Source: Halococcus thailandensis JCM 13552 (GTDB lineage: Archaea; Halobacteriota; Halobacteria; Halobacteriales; Halococcaceae). Taken from it: a stretch of DNA of 60,476 bases. Within the stretch, counting starts at the first letter, position 1; every line of letters begins with the position of its first letter. Position numbers and translations under genes: made by a program. The DNA lies in assembly GCF_000336715.1 (NCBI RefSeq), contig NZ_AOMF01000171.1, positions 160,507-220,982 of the forward strand. The letters run 5' to 3'. Under the pieces are notes generated by a model. It saw only the letters and a list, made by a program, of their open reading frames with translations, searched no databases and was not told the DNA's origin. Below, one piece after another: positions 1-8,208 of this stretch.

Positions 1-582
1 CTCCTGCGTCGTGTCGTAGTGGGCGAGCGCGCGCGGAACCCCGGCGGCCAGCCCCCGTTCGACACCCTCGCCTTCGAGTGTGTCGCGGAGCGCATCGCCG
101 CGCTCGTCGCGGTCGCGCGCCGCGCGCATCGTCCGAACGCGTTCGAGGGTTAGTTCGGCGGCATCGACGGCGAAGCGATCGCGCGTGGCGGCGTCGACCT
201 CGTTCAGGCTCTCCGGGCGGATCGAGGTGAACACCCGATCGGAGTCCTCGGGCTGGAACGTGCGCGCCTTGCCCGCGACGGCGACGAACGCGGGAGCGTC
301 GGCGCGTTCCAGGAAGGAGAGCGCCTCGGGCTGGTACTGGCCGGCGTAGACGACGAACGCACCCGTGAGATCGACGATCCGGGCGCGGAGCTGCTCGTCG
401 TTGACCGCCTCGATCTCGGTCAGTACGCCCACGGCGAACAGCCGGTTGAGCCGCGCGCCGGTCGGCGTCACGACGTAGTTCGGCGCGCGCTCCTCGTCGC
501 TTTCAGCGTACGAGAGGGTCGCATCGTCGAACTCGGCCGCGAAGACCCGATAGGCGGTCTCGCGGTTCGGCCGGCTGCTCAT
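1..582 (-). CDS. RPA-associated protein (partial, runs off the left edge)
   Basis: This is the N-terminal 194 residues of a protein that continues past base 1. It begins MSSRPNRETAYRVFAAEF and has an OB-fold-like stretch (YVVTPTGARLNRLFAVGVLTE) near residues 32-52. That start is typical of haloarchaeal RPA-associated proteins (COG3390), which partner the single-stranded-DNA-binding protein RPA in replication and repair. The ATG at 582 overlaps the TGA of the upstream rpa gene in an ATGA, so the two are translationally coupled. The rpa/rpap order matches the known haloarchaeal rpa operons. Family assignment rests on the N-terminus and the context. Confidence 0.85.
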   Translation of the reverse strand, partial: MSSRPNRETAYRVFAAEFDDATLSYAESDEERAPNYVVTPTGARLNRLFAVGVLTEIEAVNDEQLRARIVDLTGAFVVYAGQYQPEALSFLERADAPAFVAVAGKARTFQPEDSDRVFTSIRPESLNEVDAATRDRFAVDAAELTLERVRTMRAARDRDERGDALRDTLEGEGVERGLAAGVPRALAHYDTTQE

Positions 583-1871
583 TCTGCCACCTCCACCCCG
601 CCCGCCTCGTCGGCCTCGGCGAGCAGCGTTCGTGCGTGCTCGGCGGGGTCGTCGTCGCGAGGCGCGAACTCGGTCGCTTCCAGATTTGCGCCGTAGTCGT
701 CGATCGAGAGCGTGCCTCGCACGCGGAACTCGTGGCCGACGATCGACTCGCGGATCTCGTCGGCCACCACCTCCTGATCCATCGCGTCCCGGGCGGCCTC
801 GCGCGCGTCCTCGACGTCGCCGCCGTAGACTTCCTCGGTGAGATCGGCGTCGAGCACGGCCGTGAGCGACGCCGTCCCGTCGTCGACGATGGCCTTCACA
901 CGCAGGTCGTCCTCGCCGTCGACGTCGCCGTGAGCGCGGCACTCGCCCCGCTGGATGACGCGCCCGCACTCCGGACAGCGCTGGATGAGTCCGGAGCCGT
1001 CCCGGACCGCAAGCAGGCTCCCGGTGACTGTCACGTCGAACAGCCCCCCGGTGGCGATCGCCTCGTGGACGCTCATCCGCGGGGCGTTCTCGCCACCCTC
1101 GATCGTCTCGTCGAGCGGCTCGATCGTCGAGAATTCGGCGACGTTCACCGAGGGCACCCCGCGAAACTCGCGGACGTAGGCGTTCTCGATACGAATCGAC
1201 GCGTCCTCGTCGATCCCGTCGTGGGGGTTCCAGTCGGTGAACGGGAGTCGTCCCGACTCGTCGGCGACCACGCCGCTCAGGATCTGCGTCTCGCCGTCGC
1301 GCCCGTCGATGACCTTCTCCTCGACCTCGGCGACGCGGACCGCGAGCGTGCGCCCGCGATCGCCCGGCACGAGCTCCGCGAGCGTGCTCTCGCCACCGAT
1401 CTCGTAGGAGACGTCGAGGGGTTCGTCGGCGAACGCGACGGTCGTCTCCGAGCCGAGGTTGAGCTCGGGATCGCCTTCCCACTCGCGGACGCCGGCCCCG
1501 TGTGCCTCGATCGTGTCGCCCGGCGCGAGCTCGAAATCCTCCCAGGCCGTGTAGGAGATCGTGCCCGATTCGTCGGCAAGCTCACCCTCGAAGATCACGA
1601 GCTCGTCGCCCTGATAGCGGATCGAGCGTTTGCCGACCGTGAGCACTCGCCCGCGAACCGTCACCGAGCCGTCGCCCGTCGCGACGTCGGCGATGGCCTT
1701 GCTCGTCGGAGCTCCGTCACTCGTGTCGTCGCCGTACTTCCGCCGGAGGCTGCTCTTGGCCTCCTCGATCGGCACGCTGTACTCCACCAGGTTCTGCAGA
1801 TCCGCTTTGACCTCCTCTTTGTCGACGCCGAGGGCGGAGGCGAGCTCCTCGGCATGATCGTCGAGTGTCAT
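579..1871 (-). CDS. rpa1: Replication protein A, large single-stranded DNA-binding protein
   Basis: This 430-residue protein binds and protects single-stranded DNA during replication, recombination and repair. A short helical N-terminus (about 1-45) is followed by at least three OB-fold segments (about 60-145, 165-260 and 270 onward). A zinc-finger-like CPEC...C...H cluster sits near residues 297-312 inside the last OB region, as in euryarchaeal RPA. The length matches the 420-430 residue Rpa1 type rather than the shorter Rpa3 type. I chose the ATG at 1871, although a GTG lies one codon upstream. The downstream gene overlaps by four bases and encodes its usual partner. Confidence 0.9.
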   Translation of the reverse strand: MTLDDHAEELASALGVDKEEVKADLQNLVEYSVPIEEAKSSLRRKYGDDTSDGAPTSKAIADVATGDGSVTVRGRVLTVGKRSIRYQGDELVIFEGELADESGTISYTAWEDFELAPGDTIEAHGAGVREWEGDPELNLGSETTVAFADEPLDVSYEIGGESTLAELVPGDRGRTLAVRVAEVEEKVIDGRDGETQILSGVVADESGRLPFTDWNPHDGIDEDASIRIENAYVREFRGVPSVNVAEFSTIEPLDETIEGGENAPRMSVHEAIATGGLFDVTVTGSLLAVRDGSGLIQRCPECGRVIQRGECRAHGDVDGEDDLRVKAIVDDGTASLTAVLDADLTEEVYGGDVEDAREAARDAMDQEVVADEIRESIVGHEFRVRGTLSIDDYGANLEATEFAPRDDDPAEHARTLLAEADEAGGVEVAE

Positions 1872-1916
1872 CACCTGTCTTCGGAGCGGAACGAACTAAA
1901 GCGTTCGCGCCCGCAG

Positions 1917-3323
1917 TCAGTCGCTCTCGGTCGTACTCGCCGCCGTCTCGGTGTCGGCGACGCCGTCGATGCGGTAGGTGTAGATCCCGGTGAAGAGATC
2001 GCTCGTCAGCGCGAACCCGCGCTTTTCGTTGTACATGGCGCTGTAGGCCATCGGCGGATCGCCGAACACCTGGAGATCATCGGCCGGATTCGGCACCGCG
2101 GGCGCGTCGGTGCGGTGGCGGTCGATCGGGTGTGGGTTCGTCGGATCGGTAATGTCGTAGAGCACCGTGCCCTCGTGCCAGTCGCCGCTCACCACCAGCG
2201 TGGCGTCCCCCCGGGGAACGATGTCGAACTGGTGGCCGGTCCAGTCGAAGCGCTCGGTCTGGTCGTCCGTCCCGTCGTCGCCCGACTCCATGCGCTCGGC
2301 GTTCGGCGAGACGGTGAACCCGATAGGGATCGGGTTCTCCGGCGAGCCGTCGCGCCAGCCGATGTCGAAGACGTGTTTGCCGCCCGGCGTCCCGTAGGAG
2401 CGCTCGTCGCCGACGACCACGAGGTCGCGGCGCGGATCGGGCAGCGCGTAGTGGCAGTTCCCGAACGCCTCCTCGCCGACCTCGCTGTCAGCGTAGGAGC
2501 GCTGCTTGTCGTAGTCGAAGTGACCCACCCGACGCGGGTTCAGCGGGTCGGTCGCGTCGAGCAGCACGTAGCCATCGACCATCTCGCCCATGTACGCACA
2601 GTGGAGCAGCCCGCGTTTCGGGTCGTAGACGACGTCGTGTGCCAAGCCGGGCGGGCCAGCGACACCGTGCTGCTGTGGCGAGCGCGGGTCGGAGACGTCC
2701 CAGACGTCGATCCCGCCGGTGTCCGGATCGTCGCTGTAGTTGACCGTGTAGACGACCGATTCGTTCGAGCGAACGAACAGATTGTGCGTCCCGCTGGCGT
2801 TGAGTTCGCCGATGATCTGCGGCGATTTCGGCGTCCCTTCGGCGAACCCGTAATCGACGATCTGGACGCCGGAGTCGCCGGCCGGGTGGTTGCTCCGACA
2901 GTACAACCCCTTCTTTGGGCCGAACTTGACGTCGAGACAGCGCACGCCGTCGTCGGCCGGGAAGTGATGGACGAGCTCGGGCGCACTCGGATCCGTCAGA
3001 TCGACGAGATAGCTCCCGGTGCCCGAAAACCGCGTTCCGACGGCCGCGTAGCGCCCGTCCGGACGGATGGAGCCTTCGGCGAACCCGCCGACCGACGAGG
3101 AGAGCTGTGACTGGCCCGCCGCTCCGAGTCGCCACGTCGATGGTGTCGGCGTCGTGGCTGCGTTCGTCCGTGTCCGCTCGGCGGTCGTGGTCGTTCGGGT
3201 TTCGTTCGAGCCGTTGACGGCGCTCTCGCTCGGTTCCATCTGGAGCGCACCGTAGGCCACACCGGAACCGATACCGACCACCCCGAGAGCCTTGAGCACT
3301 GCTCGACGAGACGTCCCTGCCAT
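1917..3323 (-). CDS. Tat-exported LVIVD-repeat protein
   Basis: This 468-residue protein begins with a twin-arginine signal (SRRAVLKAL at about residues 5-13, then a hydrophobic GVVGIGSGVAYG), so it should be exported folded. A Thr/Ser-rich linker follows (about 30-60). The body contains repeated motifs of the LVIVD type (YLVDLTDPSAPELV, GIDVWDVSDPRSP, YVLLDATDPLNP, VLYDITDPTNP), which predict a beta-propeller. Family members are mostly of unknown biochemical function. The start at 3323 places the RR motif five residues in; a longer upstream start would bury it. It is transcribed divergently from the reductase gene at 3484. Confidence 0.85.
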   Translation of the reverse strand: MAGTSRRAVLKALGVVGIGSGVAYGALQMEPSESAVNGSNETRTTTTAERTRTNAATTPTPSTWRLGAAGQSQLSSSVGGFAEGSIRPDGRYAAVGTRFSGTGSYLVDLTDPSAPELVHHFPADDGVRCLDVKFGPKKGLYCRSNHPAGDSGVQIVDYGFAEGTPKSPQIIGELNASGTHNLFVRSNESVVYTVNYSDDPDTGGIDVWDVSDPRSPQQHGVAGPPGLAHDVVYDPKRGLLHCAYMGEMVDGYVLLDATDPLNPRRVGHFDYDKQRSYADSEVGEEAFGNCHYALPDPRRDLVVVGDERSYGTPGGKHVFDIGWRDGSPENPIPIGFTVSPNAERMESGDDGTDDQTERFDWTGHQFDIVPRGDATLVVSGDWHEGTVLYDITDPTNPHPIDRHRTDAPAVPNPADDLQVFGDPPMAYSAMYNEKRGFALTSDLFTGIYTYRIDGVADTETAASTTESD

Positions 3324-3483
3324 GCTGTTCGGTAGAATCGAACGCCACGCGCGCACTTATCTCCTCCCGTTCGTTCATCAGCGCAACAGACACCGATTTC
3401 GACGATCACGGCGTCCACGGTCCGATTTCGCCCCGGTTCCACGGCATCGAAAGCGGCTTTCGAGGTCGTCGGCTACCGTCCCC
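3324..3483. promoter_or_regulatory. Divergent intergenic promoter region
   Basis: This 160-base region separates two divergent genes. On the minus strand an agataagtg box at about 3354-3362 sits some 30 bases before the Tat-protein start at 3323. I see no clear TATA box for the plus-strand gene. The minus-strand assignment is by position and composition only. Confidence 0.3.
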
Positions 3484-4146
3484 ATGCACGTCGTGGCCAA
3501 CGCGGCGATGAGCGCCGACGGCAAACTCTCCTCGCGGCGGCGCGAGCAGATCGTCATCAGCGGGCCCGACGATTTCGCGCGCGTCGACGCGCTCCGTGCG
3601 TCCTGTGACGCGGTGCTCGTCGGCGGCGGGACGGTACGCGCCGACGATCCCCATCTCACCGTCGAGGATCCCGAGCTGCGCGCGGAGCGTCGTGAGGCTG
3701 GCAAACCAGCTCACCCCGCGCGTGTGGTCGTCGACACACGTGCTCGTACACCGCCGTCCAGCCGCGTGCTCGACGACGCCGCCGTGAGCTACGTCCTGAT
3801 CGGTGCATCGGCACCCGAGGATCGACGCACCGCTCTTCGGGACGCGGGTGCGGAACTGCTCGTCGCCGGCGACGAGCGGGTCGATCTCGCGGCGGGGGTC
3901 GCCGCGCTCGAAGACGAGGGGATCGACCGACTGCTCGTCGAGGGTGGTGGTGAGATCCTCTTTTCGGCGTTCGAGGCGGGACTCGTCGACGAACTGTCGC
4001 TCTTCGTCGGCTCGCTCCTGATCGGTGGTCGCGATGCGCCGACGCTCGCCGACGGTACGGGGTTCGTCGACGAATTTCCGGAGCTCGACCTCAAAGACGT
4101 CGAGCGCGTCGACGACGGCGTGCTCTGTCGCTACGCCGTCGAGTGA
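3484..4146 (+). CDS. arfC: 2,5-diamino-6-(ribosylamino)-pyrimidinone 5'-phosphate reductase (RibD C-terminal type)
   Basis: This 220-residue protein belongs to the RibD C-terminal/dihydrofolate-reductase-like family that performs the side-chain reduction early in archaeal riboflavin (and hence F420 and FAD) synthesis. Family signatures are NAAMSADGKLSSRRREQ at the N-terminus, DALRASCDAVLVGGGTVRADDP (given here in part), and LLVEGGGEILFSAFEAGLVDEL in the second half. The length matches the stand-alone archaeal enzyme. The ATG at 3484 starts exactly at the conserved N-terminus. It ends at 4146, directly abutting the convergent trxB stop. Confidence 0.88.
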   Translation: MHVVANAAMSADGKLSSRRREQIVISGPDDFARVDALRASCDAVLVGGGTVRADDPHLTVEDPELRAERREAGKPAHPARVVVDTRARTPPSSRVLDDAAVSYVLIGASAPEDRRTALRDAGAELLVAGDERVDLAAGVAALEDEGIDRLLVEGGGEILFSAFEAGLVDELSLFVGSLLIGGRDAPTLADGTGFVDEFPELDLKDVERVDDGVLCRYAVE

Positions 4147-5193
4147 TCAGTCGTCGGATTCGGCCAGCGGTGCCGTCTGCGCTTCGTCGGTGTGAGTTTC
4201 GAGATACGTGTCGGCGTCGAGCGCGGCCTTGCTCCCCATCCCGGCGGCGGTCACGGCCTGCTGGTAGTGGTGGTCGACCACGTCGCCAGCGCCGAAGATA
4301 CCGGGGACGTCCGTGTGGGTCTGGCCGCCGCCCGTACCGCCCGCGGTGGTGAGATAGCCGGCGTCGTCCATCTCGACGCCCGTGTCGCGGAGATAGTCGG
4401 TGTTCGGCGTGTGACCGATGGCGAGGAAGACGGCCCCGACGTCGAAATCGAACTCGTCGGTCTGGGGATCGTCGCGCTTCTCGCTCGGATGGCCTTCGGG
4501 ATTGGTGAGTAGCGAGACGTCCTCGACGCCTTCTTCGGGCGAGCCGCGGATCTCGGCGAGTTCGGTGTTCCGCATCACTTCGATGTCGCCCTCCTCGACG
4601 TGTTCTTCGAGGCGTTCGACCCAGTAGTCCTCGGCACGGAACTCCTCGCGGCGGTGGACGAGGTGGACTTTCGAGGCGAACTTCGTCAGGAAGGTCGCTT
4701 CCTCCATCGCGGCGTCGCCGCCGCCGACGACGAGCATCTCCTCGCCGCGGAAGAAGGCCCCATCACAGGTCGCACAGGTCGAGACGCCGTAACCCATGAG
4801 TTCGTCCTCGCCGGGGACGCCGAGCGTACGCGCGCTCGCGCCGCTGGCGACGATGACGGCGTCGGCCGTGTAGCGTTCGCCGCTCGCGAGCGTGAGCTCG
4901 TACGGCCGTTCGGCATCGTCGATGGATTCGACGACACCGTGCTCGATCTCCGTGCCGAAGCGCTTCGCCTGCTCTTTCATCTCGTTGATGAGCTCCGTCC
5001 CGCCGATCCCCTCGGGAAAGCCCGGATAGTTGGCGACGTCGGTCGTGAGCGTGAGCTGGCCGCCCGGTTCGTCACCCTCCAGCACCAGCGGGTCGTTGTT
5101 CGCGCGCGCAGCGTAGATGGCCGCCGTCAGTCCCGCGATGCCCGACCCCGTGATGACGAGCCGACGATGGACCGGCTCCGCGTCCTCGTTCAT
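4147..5193 (-). CDS. trxB: Thioredoxin reductase
   Basis: This 348-residue FAD/NADPH enzyme passes electrons to thioredoxin-like proteins. It has an N-terminal FAD-binding motif (GSGIAGLTAAIYAARA), the redox-active CATC pair (about residues 138-141, in STCATCDGAFF), an NADPH-binding GGGDAAMEEA segment, and the C-terminal GAGDVVDHHYQQA flavin motif. All are characteristic of low-molecular-weight thioredoxin reductases. The C-terminus is acidic and slightly extended. It converges on the riboflavin reductase with no gap between the stop codons. Confidence 0.93.
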   Translation of the reverse strand: MNEDAEPVHRRLVITGSGIAGLTAAIYAARANNDPLVLEGDEPGGQLTLTTDVANYPGFPEGIGGTELINEMKEQAKRFGTEIEHGVVESIDDAERPYELTLASGERYTADAVIVASGASARTLGVPGEDELMGYGVSTCATCDGAFFRGEEMLVVGGGDAAMEEATFLTKFASKVHLVHRREEFRAEDYWVERLEEHVEEGDIEVMRNTELAEIRGSPEEGVEDVSLLTNPEGHPSEKRDDPQTDEFDFDVGAVFLAIGHTPNTDYLRDTGVEMDDAGYLTTAGGTGGGQTHTDVPGIFGAGDVVDHHYQQAVTAAGMGSKAALDADTYLETHTDEAQTAPLAESDD

Positions 5194-5270
5194 ACACTCG
5201 ATTGACGGTCCGCGAATAACTACCTTGTGCTGTCGCGGGAGTTTAGGGGGCTGTCCCCCTCGGTCGGGCC

Positions 5271-5555
5271 ATGCCTGCAGATCTCGCGGAGAAGACCGAC
5301 CGGTACGAACGGCTGCTCGCCGACGCGCTCGATGCGGCGACGATCGCGCCGCCGACGGGGACGCCGCTGGCCGATTCCGCGGCCGACTACGAGGAGATGG
5401 CGCGCTCGTATCTGGAGGACGGGCGACATTTCCGTGCCAGCGACGACCCGGTGAACGCGCTCGCGGCGTTTTCGTACGGTCACGCCTGGCTCGACGCCGG
5501 CGCGCGCATCGGACTGTTTTCGGTACCGGACGAGGGCGACCTCTTCACCGTCTGA
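5271..5555 (+). CDS. DUF357 family protein
   Basis: This 94-residue helical protein matches the archaeal DUF357 pattern. It has an N-terminal helix, LAEKTDRYERLLADALDAA, and a C-terminal segment, VNALAAFSYGHAWLDAGARIG, that recalls TPR-like helix pairs. Function is unknown. A TATA-like agtttaggg at about 5239-5247 lies some 25 bases before the ATG, which suggests a leaderless or near-leaderless mRNA. A GGGGG/CCCCC palindrome (about 5248-5261) lies between this box and the start. Confidence 0.75.
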   Translation: MPADLAEKTDRYERLLADALDAATIAPPTGTPLADSAADYEEMARSYLEDGRHFRASDDPVNALAAFSYGHAWLDAGARIGLFSVPDEGDLFTV

Positions 5556-5607
5556 GAACAGATTCGGTCGGTGCGCTTACAAGGGGTGGGTGTGTCAGTT
5601 TCCGTCG

Positions 5608-5883
5608 ATGGAGGCCGTTCTGTGGTACGTGCTGACCGGGACACGCGGCGGCACGAACCGCGTGCGTATCCTCCAGGCGCTCGACGAACGGCCGCGCAAC
5701 GCCAACCGTCTCGCCGAGGAGCTGGATCTCGACTACAAAACCGTCCGTCATCATCTCGACGTGCTGGAGGAGAACAACGTTCTCGAAAACAGCGGTGACG
5801 ACTACGGTGCGGTCTATCTCCCGACCGATCAGGCGCGCCATCACTGGGAGACGATAGAGGAAATCATCGACGAGGTGAACTGA
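5608..5883 (+). CDS. Small winged-helix transcriptional regulator
   Basis: This 91-residue protein is one winged helix-turn-helix domain of ArsR-like shape. GTRGGTNRVRILQALDERP is followed by the HTH (NANRLAEELDLDYKTVRHHLDVLEENNVLE) and a wing leading into PTDQARHHWETIEEII. No effector domain is attached. The ATG at 5608 was chosen over an upstream GTG because it begins at the conserved MEAVLWYV. A small membrane protein follows in the same direction 55 bases downstream, a pairing I have the impression is common in haloarchaea. Confidence 0.82.
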   Translation: MEAVLWYVLTGTRGGTNRVRILQALDERPRNANRLAEELDLDYKTVRHHLDVLEENNVLENSGDDYGAVYLPTDQARHHWETIEEIIDEVN

Positions 5884-5903
5884 GTATGGTCCGATTTGGG
5901 AAA

Positions 5904-5911
5904 GAGTATAT
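5904..5911 (+). promoter_or_regulatory. Candidate TATA box for the small membrane protein
   Basis: An agtatatg element lies about 30 bases before the ATG at 5939 in an otherwise GC-rich context. It predicts a transcript starting within a few bases of the start codon. Confidence 0.45.
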
Positions 5912-5938
5912 GCACGCAAACGAGGTATGTAGGGATAG

Positions 5939-6250
5939 ATGGCGGCTCTGATCGACGCGATGCGCGTGTTCAGCGCGCTGAACGTGCTCCTGCTCCTCGG
6001 ACTGGGCTACGTCTGGGGGCGGAACTTCCTCCAGTTCCGCTCGAAGCACACCCTCGGCCTGCTGGTCTTCGCAGTCCTGCTGCTCGCGGAGAACGCGCTG
6101 GCGATCTACTTCTTCGTCTTCCACGAGACGCTCACGCTCTGGGTGACGAACCCCGAGCTCGTTCCACCACCCGCTCAGAAGGCGATGCTCGCGCTCCGAC
6201 TGTTCGAGTTCGGTGGCGTCGCCTTCCTCACGTGGGTCACGTGGGACTGA
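5939..6250 (+). CDS. Small three-helix membrane protein
   Basis: This 103-residue protein has three predicted membrane segments (about 10-28, 38-60 and 82-101) joined by short loops, including the charged FRSKHT. No enzymatic motif is visible. It follows the winged-helix gene and has its own TATA-like box. I recognise it only as a conserved haloarchaeal membrane protein type without known function. Confidence 0.75.
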   Translation: MAALIDAMRVFSALNVLLLLGLGYVWGRNFLQFRSKHTLGLLVFAVLLLAENALAIYFFVFHETLTLWVTNPELVPPPAQKAMLALRLFEFGGVAFLTWVTWD

Positions 6251-6564
6251 ACGTGGCACGGAGCCGTCGAGGGCGTTCGATCGGAAAACGTGCAGGAAAC
6301 TGCAGGCCTATCACTCTCCTTACTCGCGCACGACCCTCCGTCGTGAGCAGCGTCGTGGATACGTCTACCCGGAAAAGCGCCGCGATAAGCGGCAGTTTAA
6401 CCCCCTCCGCACAGACGGCGTCGAGAGGGCGTGACACGTCCGATTTCGGCGGGGTGTAATCGGTAGCTTTAAGTAGTTTACGAGCTAACGTATTGTCAGA
6501 TACCGAGTTCTGGGAGTGGGCGCGACCGATCCCCAGCAGCCAACCGCATCCGAGTCACAAACCC
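6251..6564. other. Intergenic region upstream of tfb with two hairpins
   Basis: This 314-base gap has no convincing gene. It contains two near-perfect hairpins: CACGAC/GTCGTG (6329-6334 with 6340-6345, loop CCTCC) and GCCGC/GCGGC (6379-6383 with 6389-6393). The second is followed by gtttaac. The rest is the tfb promoter and an apparent 5' leader of about 70 bases. The hairpins could terminate the preceding gene or belong to a small RNA. Confidence 0.5.
6466..6476 (+). promoter_or_regulatory. Candidate tfb promoter
   Basis: The ctttaagtag element lies about 95 bases before the TFB start at 6565. If used, transcription would begin near 6495 and leave a leader of about 70 bases, which is unusual in a region where most boxes sit 25-30 bases from the ATG. 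A second A/T-rich box (gtttaac, about 6395) lies further upstream. Confidence 0.4.
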
Positions 6565-7545
6565 ATGAGCGATTCAACAACACGAGTCAACGAGCGAGAA
6601 CGAACCGACGAGAGCGAGGTCGAGCAAGAGGAGGTCGACGAAGACGAGCTCGTCTGTCCCGAGTGTGGTGGCCGGCTGGCCGCCGACAGCGAGCACGGCG
6701 AGACCGTCTGTACGAACTGTGGGCTCGTCGTCGAGGCCGACGAGATCGACCGTGGTCCCGAGTGGCGGGCGTTCGATAGTGCAGAACGCGACCAGAAGTC
6801 GCGGGTCGGTGCCCCGACGACGAACATGATGCACGACAAGGGGCTGTCGACGAACATCGGCTGGCAGAACAAGGACGCCTACGGCAACGCGCTCTCCTCG
6901 CGCCAGCGCCAGAAGATGCAGCGCCTGCGCACCTGGAACGAGCGCTTCCGCACCCGCGACTCGAAGGAGCGCAACCTGAAGCAGGCGCTCGGCGAGATCG
7001 ATCGTATGGCGAGCGCACTCGGCCTGCCCGACAGCGTCCGCGAGACCGCGTCGGTCATCTACCGCCGTGCACTCGACGAGGATCTCCTGCCCGGGCGCTC
7101 GATCGAGGGTGTCTCGACATCGGCGCTCTACGCGGCGGCCCGCCAGGCTGGCACGCCCCGGAGCCTCGACGAGATCGCCACCGTCTCCAGAGTGGGGAAG
7201 ATGGAGCTCACCCGAACCTACCGCTACGTGGTCCGCGAGCTCGGCCTGGAGATCCAGCCGGCCGACCCCGCGAGCTACGTGCCGCGGTTCGCCTCCGATC
7301 TCGAACTCTCGGAGGAGGCCGAACGGCGCGCACGACAGCTCCTCGAGACCGCCAAGGACGAGGGGATCATCAGCGGCAAGAGCCCCGTCGGGCTCGCCGC
7401 CGCCGCGGTCTACGCCGCCGCGCTGCTCACCAACGAGAAGGTGACGCAGGGCGCGGTCAGCGAGGTTGCCGACATCTCCGAAGTCACTATCCGTAACCGG
7501 TACAAGGAGCTGCTCGAAGCCGAAGGCGACGTGATGGCCGCCTGA
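6565..7545 (+). CDS. tfb: Transcription initiation factor IIB
   Basis: This 326-residue archaeal TFB recruits RNA polymerase to the TBP-promoter complex. It has an acidic N-terminus rich in E and D, then a zinc ribbon (CPEC...CTNC, about residues 31-54). The B-reader/linker (RGPEWRAFDSAERDQKSRVG) follows, and then two cyclin-like repeats (about 125-215 and 220-315) containing GRSIEGVSTSALYAAARQAG and GKSPVGLAAAAVYAAALL. An in-frame TTG at 6493 would add 24 residues unlike TFB, so I chose the ATG at 6565. Haloarchaea usually carry several TFB paralogues. A T-run follows the stop. Confidence 0.95.
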   Translation: MSDSTTRVNERERTDESEVEQEEVDEDELVCPECGGRLAADSEHGETVCTNCGLVVEADEIDRGPEWRAFDSAERDQKSRVGAPTTNMMHDKGLSTNIGWQNKDAYGNALSSRQRQKMQRLRTWNERFRTRDSKERNLKQALGEIDRMASALGLPDSVRETASVIYRRALDEDLLPGRSIEGVSTSALYAAARQAGTPRSLDEIATVSRVGKMELTRTYRYVVRELGLEIQPADPASYVPRFASDLELSEEAERRARQLLETAKDEGIISGKSPVGLAAAAVYAAALLTNEKVTQGAVSEVADISEVTIRNRYKELLEAEGDVMAA

Positions 7546-7554
7546 TCGACGCGA

Positions 7555-7563
7555 ACTTTTTTG
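7555..7563 (+). terminator. T-rich terminator after tfb
   Basis: A run of six T at 7557-7562 lies about ten bases after the TFB stop. This is typical of archaeal intrinsic termination, although the next gene starts only 26 bases further on. Confidence 0.4.
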
Positions 7564-7588
7564 TACTCGTCGCGTGTTGAACGGTGAC

Positions 7589-7768
7589 ATGGACGAAGCA
7601 GCCGTCCAACTGTTGTGTCCGGAGTGTGCGAAACATTGGCGCGAGACGCCGCGCGAGCTTCCGGCGGACGGGTCGACGTTCCACTGTCCGAACTGTCACG
7701 CGAGCTATCGTATCAGTGAGTTCATGCGAACCGACCGCGATCTCAGCGCGTTCAAACAGTTCCAGTAG
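7589..7768 (+). CDS. Small zinc-ribbon protein
   Basis: This 59-residue protein has two CxxC pairs (CPEC near residue 10 and CPNC near 33), forming a likely zinc ribbon, followed by YRISEFMRTDRDL. Proteins of this size and pattern occur throughout haloarchaea, mostly as uncharacterised zinc-binding proteins. The ATG at 7589 is favoured over a GTG five codons upstream. It lies close behind tfb, but no functional link is shown. Confidence 0.7.
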   Translation: MDEAAVQLLCPECAKHWRETPRELPADGSTFHCPNCHASYRISEFMRTDRDLSAFKQFQ

Positions 7769-7814
7769 TCGGCCGAGCCGTCTGTAATATACATTATCGT
7801 CAATGACACTTACT

Positions 7815-7845
7815 GCCGCGAACGGCCGTTTCGCGGCGTTTTTCG
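7815..7845 (+). terminator. Hairpin plus T-run terminator
   Basis: GCCGCGAA (7815-7822) pairs with TTCGCGGC (7830-7837), followed at once by GTTTTTCG. This stem followed by T5 would terminate the zinc-ribbon transcript. Confidence 0.55.
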
Positions 7846-7867
7846 CCCCCGTATGTTAACGAGAGTC

Positions 7868-7886
7868 AGGATACTACTAATATCCT
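7868..7886 (+). promoter_or_regulatory. Inverted repeat upstream of the UPF0058 gene
   Basis: AGGATA and TATCCT (7868-7873 and 7881-7886) form a perfect six-base inverted repeat around an A/T-rich centre containing ctactaatat. It lies 24-42 bases before the ATG at 7910, where a TATA box or operator is expected. Its role is inferred from position only. Confidence 0.35.
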
Positions 7887-7909
7887 CCAGTCACTAGGGG
7901 CAAGTGCCC

Positions 7910-8149
7910 ATGAAAAAGCAGGAGCTTATCCACCTCCACGGCCTGCTTGCAGAGGTACGTAAGCATCACGAAGCACGGACGGGGAAATCGGCCGACTACG
8001 ACTCGTACGAATCGCTCGGCGTTCGTCCGACATCGATTCATCAGTCGAAGACAGACCACAAAGCCGCCGTTTTCGCGCTCGCCGACGGTATTACAACCGA
8101 TATGCGACGAACCGAAAACGAGGAGACGGTTCCGGCGGCCGCCGACTGA
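7910..8149 (+). CDS. UPF0058 family protein
   Basis: This 79-residue protein starts MKKQELIHLHGLLAEVRKHHE, the hallmark of archaeal UPF0058. Later conserved parts are ESLGVRPTSIHQSKTDHKAAVFALADGI. It is helical, and its histidines could bind metal. Function is unknown. The ATG at 7910 begins the conserved motif; a GTG two codons upstream is less likely. The C-terminal 15 residues are acidic and variable. Confidence 0.85.
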   Translation: MKKQELIHLHGLLAEVRKHHEARTGKSADYDSYESLGVRPTSIHQSKTDHKAAVFALADGITTDMRRTENEETVPAAAD

Positions 8150-8208
8150 GACGAGCGAACGGCAGACAACCGCGTTCTCCGGTCAGCAACGTTCCGTAGC
8201 GCCGCGGC

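Noticed and set aside
636-3110. A very long plus-strand open frame opposite rpa and the LVIVD gene
   Set aside because: It is the antisense shadow of two well-supported genes in GC-rich DNA, and its product is Arg/Val/Asp-rich with no recognisable domain.
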